Shown here in pieces: positions 43,755-48,741 of a DNA stretch of 48,741 nucleotides (its first letter is position 1; every line of letters starts with the position of its first letter). A model generated the notes under the pieces. That model was not told where the DNA came from and made no database searches. It was given only the letters and a program-made list of their open reading frames with translations. The position numbers were made by a program, and so were the translations under genes. The stretch is from Phycisphaerae bacterium (GTDB lineage: Bacteria > Planctomycetota > Phycisphaerae > UBA1845 > PWPN01). The stretch covers positions 1-48,741 of the forward strand of contig JAAYDF010000198.1 of the NCBI GenBank assembly GCA_012729395.1, in the 5' to 3' direction.

Positions 43755-45134
43755 TCAGCTCATGCGCAGTGCGAAGGCGGTGATGTCGTCGTGGGGCCAG
43801 TCGGCAGGTTCTCGGCTGGCGGCGAGGAGGCGGATCTGCTCGAAACACGCGTCAGGGCCTTCGTCGGCAAGCTGTCGCATCCAGTCGGTCCGCAAGATAG
43901 CTTCGTCGCCATATGTATTGGGGCGGTCGAGGAGGATGGCTTCGAGGCCGTCGGTGTAGAAGAGCAGCAGATCGCCGGGGGCCAAGCTGTGCCGCACCAC
44001 CTCGAACGATTGCTCGTCCACGGCACCGATCAACCCGCCGCAGCTGCGGATCTGGCGTGGCTCTTGGCCCGGCCGAAAGAGAACGGGATAGGGCATGCCG
44101 CCGCGTGCCCACCGGATTTCGCCGGCCGTCCGGTCGAAGATCGCGTGCAGCGCGGTCACAAAATGGCAATGCTGCAGGTGGGCGGCCAGCAGCTCGCGGT
44201 TCAGTCGGCTAAGCAACTCGTCCGGCTCGATGATGCGATAGGAGCCGTCGACGATCTCCTTGCCGCGAAGCGAGTTCTTGACCAGGATGGCCAGCAGAGC
44301 GGCCGGTAGCCCATGGCCGGTCGCGTCCGCCAGGGAGAAGCCGAAGCAATGCTCGTCGAGGCGGGTGATGTCGTAGGTGTCGCCGCTGACGTAGTCGGCA
44401 GGCAGGTAAAGCGTCGTGACGGATAGCGGAGCGGTATCCGCCGTCGGCTGCGGCAACAGGTCATTCTGGATTTGGCCCGCGATGCGGAGTTGTTCGTCGA
44501 TACCGGGCGCGAAGCTCTGGGTGTGAGCCTGCCGAAGCTGCCGCAACTCCTCGCGCATTTTGCGAAGCGGATGCCTAATCTCGCACAGGGCCTTGATCCG
44601 GCCGGCGAGTTCGTCGGCATTGAGGTCGGCATCCCCATTTCGACGTTCCGCCAGAAGTCCGCGTTTGTTGCACGGCCGACCGTTACCGTTTGTTGGCCCG
44701 TTTCGGCAACTGGCCGACGGGAGTACCAAGGCGGCGCAGGTGCTGTCCGAACCCTCGGCGAAGAATCGGTTGAGGGCTTCGGGCTCGCGGTCTTCTGCGG
44801 GTAGGACGACGCAGAGGTCGGCGGATGGAGAAACACCGCTGGCCAGGACCTTGTCCAGTGAGCGGATGGACACGCGGGCGTTCATTCGGTTGAGCGCGGC
44901 TCGCAGAGAGGCCGGCGGAGCCGTGTCATGGTCGAGAACGAGGTGTACGTGCGGCGTCGACAAGGCCTGACATCCAGGACGAGTTGGCGCGGTTCCGCCG
45001 ACCTGTGCGTATACACTCGACGTGACAGGGGGCGGCCTCGCGCTTCCACTCACTTCCTGGTTCGGCGGAAATCGCGCGCGACTTGATTTATTACCGGAAT
45101 CTGCGCGGCCTTGCCTCGATTTTTCGTTTTCCAC
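43755..45134 (-). CDS. PP2C/SpoIIE-type Ser/Thr phosphatase with receiver-like N-terminus
   Basis: This 459-residue phosphatase is of the RsbU type. The catalytic domain spans about residues 215-459: 'SGDTYDI' (250-256), 'LADATGHG' (268-275), 'FYTDGLE' and the final 'HDDITAFAL' supply the metal-binding acidic residues. The first 60 residues are low-complexity. About 60-140 looks like a two-component receiver fold ('HVHLVLDHDT...'), but the phosphorylatable Asp position reads 'CVVLPAED', so it is degenerate. A coiled coil (about 175-210) joins them. The reported start is GTG at 45134 and is uncertain; no ribosome-binding site is seen. It starts 21 bp after the end of the 1071-residue secreted protein on the same strand. 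Confidence 0.82.
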   Translation of the reverse strand: MENEKSRQGRADSGNKSSRARFPPNQEVSGSARPPPVTSSVYAQVGGTAPTRPGCQALSTPHVHLVLDHDTAPPASLRAALNRMNARVSIRSLDKVLASGVSPSADLCVVLPAEDREPEALNRFFAEGSDSTCAALVLPSASCRNGPTNGNGRPCNKRGLLAERRNGDADLNADELAGRIKALCEIRHPLRKMREELRQLRQAHTQSFAPGIDEQLRIAGQIQNDLLPQPTADTAPLSVTTLYLPADYVSGDTYDITRLDEHCFGFSLADATGHGLPAALLAILVKNSLRGKEIVDGSYRIIEPDELLSRLNRELLAAHLQHCHFVTALHAIFDRTAGEIRWARGGMPYPVLFRPGQEPRQIRSCGGLIGAVDEQSFEVVRHSLAPGDLLLFYTDGLEAILLDRPNTYGDEAILRTDWMRQLADEGPDACFEQIRLLAASREPADWPHDDITAFALRMS

Positions 45135-45155
45135 GCGAAGCCGGCAGCAGTGGGG

Positions 45156-48100
45156 CTACCAAGCGACGGTGACGGTGGCCTCCGGTGCCGGTTGGGTGAA
45201 ACGGATCAGCAAGGCACGAGCGTGCTCATCGTAGAGCCATCCATCCGACGATTGATGTTCTGGATCGGTATGGGCTTCAAGAGGCCGGCCTTCGACACGG
45301 ACCTGCCGGGGCCGCTCTGGGCCGGCGAGAAGCAGCTCATTGGGCTGCCCTTCCGGGAAGGAAACGCGGACAGACCAAGCGGTTGGCGAGGGTGGCGATG
45401 CACACTGAAGCAGCGTGCCCCAGCCGCTGACATGCCAGCGTCGCGAGGAAGCCGCCTCGGAGAGGATGCGAGTCCAGGTTTGCGGCCATGACGGGAGGCG
45501 GCCCTGGGCTCGCAGGCATGCGGCCGGCAGCATGGCGCTGATGAATGCTCCCGTTGCCTGGTTGGTGGTCACGTCCCAGACGTCGGGATAGAGGCCGACC
45601 CAGGGCTCGCGGTCGAAGGTTTGCTGCAGGCCGCTGAGGACCACGCCGTCGGCGATGTACCGCAGCAACGGGTCGGGCCGATCGGCGTCCAGCTCGATGA
45701 CCTTCCACGCCCATTCCAGCCCGCACCATTGAACGATGACGCCGAACCAGTTGATGACGTAGAACGTCGGGCCGAGCACGGGGACGGTACCGAACGGCGT
45801 TACCTGGCGATGAGGGTTTTGAAAGGCGTCGGCAAGTGGCAACGCTTGCCGTGCCCAATCGTCGCGATCGTGCGAGGCGAGCACGCCGCCGGGCAGGTGC
45901 TCGATGGGCACCCGCCAACTGTAGGCGAAAGGCACGCCGGTCCAGGCCCAGTGCGACGCTTCGTCCAGGTACCGGCGATCACCGGTGATCTGGTAGCCGA
46001 GGTGGAACGCTTCGACGGCGAGGGCGGCGGCCCGGATGTCCGGGATGTCCTTGTGTACTTCCCAGACCTGGGCTCCGCGTGGAACGCGGAAGGCCATCAT
46101 CGCGTTGAGGGCCTTGGTTGCCGCGTCCACGTATTCGCGTTCGCCGCTCAGAGCCGCGTGCCGGATGATCGCCAGGGCGGGCTGGACGCAGGTGCCCAGA
46201 CTGGTTGAGCCCTCCTCGCCCAGTGAGTCGTACTGGCCGCCGGTGAACTCGCGGGTCCGCTCTCGAGCCTGCTGATTGTCCGCGTAGGGCCAGGTGCCGT
46301 CGGGTCGCATGGCGGCCATCTGCCTGCGGGCGTGGGCCTCGCCGTGGCGCAGGCGGGCGGCGAGCGTCCCCTGGGCGTCGATGATTGACCGTCCTTCCAT
46401 GCCCGTCCGACGTACCCAGCGGTCGTCGCCGGTCTTGATGGCGTGGGTGATTAACTCGGCGGCCATGAAGTGGACGAACCGGCTGCTCTTGTCCAGGTAC
46501 CAGTGCGTTCGCCAACCGCGGTCTTGCGGCCAGTACATGGTTTCGCCGTAGTGCCGCGCGATCATGTCGTAATTGCCTTGGTCGTCATGGACCACGGGAG
46601 GGGGCGCGGGGCAGCCATAGACTTCGTACCATCGACGGGCGGTCTCGACGACGCTCTGCCCGGGCTCGGCCAGCAGGTGGCAACGTAGCGTCAATGGACG
46701 CTCGGCCCGCATGATGTAAGGTTGCCGGGCCAGCTCTTCGTTCTCTTCTCGCCATTCCGGGATCGTCGGCAGCGAGAGGGCCATGAGATGGTTGGGCTGG
46801 CCGTCGAGGAAGTTTGGCGACGCGAAAGTGGCGGCGGGCATGAGGGCGTGCCCGTCCCAGGAGTCCAGCGGCTGCCAGAGCATGGCGGTCGTCAGCCCGG
46901 CCGCCTCGATCGCCATGACCGGCAGAGTGACCTTGAAGGGGTGCGGCTGCCAGCGGTCGGCAAAACGATCTCCCACCGCTCGGTTGCTGGAGGACGGCCA
47001 GCCCGGATCGAGGAACTCCAGCCCGCCGAAGATGGCGGAGCGGTCCAGTGGGTCGGCGTTGGCAGGCTCGCGATCCGCTCGCAGGACCGGGGCCGTGAAG
47101 TCGAGCAGTTGCCCGCCCTGGGGGCCGGTGAGTTCGGCTGAAACCCGCAGGAGCGAGCAGCCTTCCTTGGTGGCGTCCGTTAGCGTCAGCGTGACCTCCC
47201 AGTCGCCGGCGGCGTCCACGCGGCCTCGCAGGAGCAACGCATGGCCCGATCTTTCCGCCGTGGTCATGCGAACATGCCGGCGAAGAATGCGACCGTCGCA
47301 AGCCCGCACGCTGACCTCCGCCAGCGGCATGAGCCAGCCCGTCTGCTGCCAGCCTCCCGCGGCGTCGCGGATCTGCCAGCGGGCGGCCCCGAAACCCTCC
47401 CCCTGAGCGGCGGGTACGAGATCCAGACGTTGGCGGTCAGTTCGCAAGCCCGCTTCGAGCGGCAGGAGGGCGCCTTGCCCGGCAATGACCGAGGCGTCGA
47501 GCTCCCAATCGGGCAGATCGGATGCCGCGCGAAGAACGACCCGCGGTTGGTGCACGCCGGCCTGCTCGAAGCGGATGGTGCCCAGGTCAACGGGCTTGGT
47601 CTGCGGTACGACGCTGTGGGTGGAAACGGTGAGTCCAGGTAATTCGGGTCGCCACCCCTGTTGTGCGGCCATGCCTGCCGCCTGGGTCATGCGTATCCGC
47701 AAGGTTGTCGATTCGCCCACCTCGATTCGGGCGGCGTCCGTTTGCAGCCGGGCGAGGACCACCGGTGGCAGGCGAAGGATCTCGACCGAAGCGATCTCGA
47801 CGGTGCCGGATAGGTTGCCGTTGTACGGATCGATACGCAGGGCGGTGAGCTTGCGTCCCTGCTCGGCCGGTCCGCCCAGAGAGAACTGCACGGTGACGAA
47901 GCCGTCGCCGTCCTCTGCCGCCGGTCGCCCCGGCGTGTTGCGGCTTTGCTGCAACTGCTCGCGGAAAGGTCCGAGCCCGTCGGTTTGCCAGTAGATCTGG
48001 GTGTAGCCCTCGCGATCGGACCGCAGGCGGATACGAATGTGGCAGCCATCCAGCGGTACGTCGAGCGGTGGGGCGATGAGATAGGCGTCCGGACCGGTCA

Positions 48101-48371
48101 TGGTCATGCGCAGGACGCCGTCCTGGACCGCTAGATCTGTCAGGTGGTTCGCGGCATGCCAGGGGGCGGCGGCGTCCGGGGAGCGGAAGTCCCATTGTTG
48201 CACGATGATCGGTTCGGGTTTGGCGCCCGCGGGTGCTCCCATCGCGTCGGCCACCAGGCTCATGGCCGCGACAAGGCAGCACATGGCAGCGCGCCGAAAC
48301 GAGATGGCGGGTCGGTTGCCGTGCAGGCATGGGCGGTGCGGAATGCTCGGATTGCGATGCGTTGCGGTCAT
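45156..48371 (-). CDS. Large secreted protein with CBM-like and (alpha/alpha)-barrel-like regions
   Basis: This 1071-residue exported protein has a signal peptide (about 20-45). Residues 50-200 form a jelly-roll-like module ('WDFRSPDAAAPWHA', 'GDGFVTVQFSLGG'), as in planctomycete carbohydrate-binding domains. A beta-rich middle follows (about 200-570). From about 580 helical pairs ('FVHFMAAELITHAIKTGDDRWV', 'CVQPALAIIRHAALSGEREYV', 'AALAVEAFHLGYQITGDRRYL') resemble the (alpha/alpha)6 barrel of glycosidases and polysaccharide lyases. I cannot name a GH or PL family or assign catalytic residues. An AAGGG precedes the ATG at 48371; the frame extends further upstream but without a signal. The phosphatase gene follows after 21 bp. 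Confidence 0.75.
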   Translation of the reverse strand: MTATHRNPSIPHRPCLHGNRPAISFRRAAMCCLVAAMSLVADAMGAPAGAKPEPIIVQQWDFRSPDAAAPWHAANHLTDLAVQDGVLRMTMTGPDAYLIAPPLDVPLDGCHIRIRLRSDREGYTQIYWQTDGLGPFREQLQQSRNTPGRPAAEDGDGFVTVQFSLGGPAEQGRKLTALRIDPYNGNLSGTVEIASVEILRLPPVVLARLQTDAARIEVGESTTLRIRMTQAAGMAAQQGWRPELPGLTVSTHSVVPQTKPVDLGTIRFEQAGVHQPRVVLRAASDLPDWELDASVIAGQGALLPLEAGLRTDRQRLDLVPAAQGEGFGAARWQIRDAAGGWQQTGWLMPLAEVSVRACDGRILRRHVRMTTAERSGHALLLRGRVDAAGDWEVTLTLTDATKEGCSLLRVSAELTGPQGGQLLDFTAPVLRADREPANADPLDRSAIFGGLEFLDPGWPSSSNRAVGDRFADRWQPHPFKVTLPVMAIEAAGLTTAMLWQPLDSWDGHALMPAATFASPNFLDGQPNHLMALSLPTIPEWREENEELARQPYIMRAERPLTLRCHLLAEPGQSVVETARRWYEVYGCPAPPPVVHDDQGNYDMIARHYGETMYWPQDRGWRTHWYLDKSSRFVHFMAAELITHAIKTGDDRWVRRTGMEGRSIIDAQGTLAARLRHGEAHARRQMAAMRPDGTWPYADNQQARERTREFTGGQYDSLGEEGSTSLGTCVQPALAIIRHAALSGEREYVDAATKALNAMMAFRVPRGAQVWEVHKDIPDIRAAALAVEAFHLGYQITGDRRYLDEASHWAWTGVPFAYSWRVPIEHLPGGVLASHDRDDWARQALPLADAFQNPHRQVTPFGTVPVLGPTFYVINWFGVIVQWCGLEWAWKVIELDADRPDPLLRYIADGVVLSGLQQTFDREPWVGLYPDVWDVTTNQATGAFISAMLPAACLRAQGRLPSWPQTWTRILSEAASSRRWHVSGWGTLLQCASPPSPTAWSVRVSFPEGQPNELLLAGPERPRQVRVEGRPLEAHTDPEHQSSDGWLYDEHARALLIRFTQPAPEATVTVAW

Positions 48372-48741
48372 GGCGAACCCTTTCGTTTGGCTACCGCGGG
48401 GCGACACGGTGAATCGTATCCCCAAACTACTCTCGCCGATCGGGGGCGACGGGGCAAGGTTCTTGCGGAAAGCCGTGGTTCGCGCTGACAATAGGGCACG
48501 AAGGCGCCCACGGCGTGTGAACGATCCCGGGGGCAAGCGAGCGGGAAACCCTGGGCTTGCGAAGTGTACGTCGTTGGCGTTCCGCTTCCCGGCGTCCGCG
48601 CTTTGGGCTTGTTGTTGGCTCAACTTACCCTTGCTGGGACAAGGTAAGCCGTTGCACGTCATAGGCTTAAGCGGGGATTTCGATTTCACGGGTGTGGCTA
48701 CGCGCGTGTGTTCCGCGGGTTTTGCCGAGGGGTAGACGTTC
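48372..48741. other. Right-edge region upstream of the large secreted protein
   Basis: This 370-bp stretch shows no gene. It should hold the promoter of the minus-strand secreted protein, and contains the stem-loop at 48617-48650. Confidence 0.4.
48617..48650. promoter_or_regulatory. Stem-loop near the right edge
   Basis: CTTACCCTTG (48624-48633) pairs with CAAGGTAAG (48640-48648) apart from one bulged C, around a 6-base loop; outer GGCT/AGCC may extend it. No T-run follows, so it is not a clear terminator. Confidence 0.5.

Overview
The window looks like a chromosomal segment of a high-GC member of the Planctomycetota, most like the Phycisphaerae-type lineages. The taxonomy is inferred from gene families. 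They include two type I sulfatases, a pseudopilin with an H-x9-DG-like tail, a PEP-CTERM protein, EF-hand/dockerin-like calcium repeats, 'YNLR...CPECG' zinc ribbons on membrane proteins, a planctomycete-style long L28, and very large Ser/Thr kinases with extracytoplasmic domains. No rRNA, tRNA, CRISPR array, prophage or intact transposase was seen. About 30 genes are supported, and most are monocistronic or in short runs.

Region by region: 1-3.3 kb holds a lone oligopeptide-type solute-binding protein, a DUF4258 fragment broken by a long palindromic repeat, and rpmB. From 3.7 to 5.8 kb there are two secreted hydrolases (SGNH and alpha/beta). From 6.0 to 7.4 kb lies a pair of unusual secreted Gly/Ala/Ser-rich proteins; the first is built of regular 15-16-residue repeats. 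From 7.7 to 11.2 kb come a sulfatase, a lipoprotein, a tandem array of 46-bp palindromic units and a zinc-ribbon membrane protein. From 11.4 to 18 kb there are housekeeping and regulatory genes: an NrnA-like DHH phosphoesterase, a PAS/AAA+/Fis regulator with broken sigma-54 motifs, two methyltransferases and prfC. From 18.3 to 25.7 kb is a secreted catabolic set: a GHL10 glycosidase-like protein, a serine hydrolase, a sulfatase, a DUF4434 barrel and a pseudopilin.

From 26 to 39 kb the window is dominated by signalling. A GT1 glycosyltransferase is followed by a 2278-residue membrane protein with a pseudokinase, a helical region, a canonical Hanks kinase, one membrane segment and Calx-beta-like external domains. 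After it come an Nramp-fold protein without the metal ligands, a PEP-CTERM protein and an FHA-GAF-class III cyclase. From 39.3 to 48.4 kb are an isochorismatase-family hydrolase, a queuosine-precursor transporter, an eight-heme cytochrome fused to HEAT/TPR repeats, a PP2C/RsbU phosphatase with a degenerate receiver-like region, and a 1071-residue secreted protein of polysaccharide-enzyme type.

Together the genes suggest an environmental heterotroph that degrades (sulfated) polysaccharides, with surface proteins and elaborate Ser/Thr signalling. The most novel candidates are the giant dual-kinase receptor, the paired solenoid-like secreted proteins, the Nramp-fold protein without metal ligands, the probably ATPase-dead sigma-54-type regulator, and a family of palindromic repeats seen in long and short forms. 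Functional links between genes are inference from proximity.
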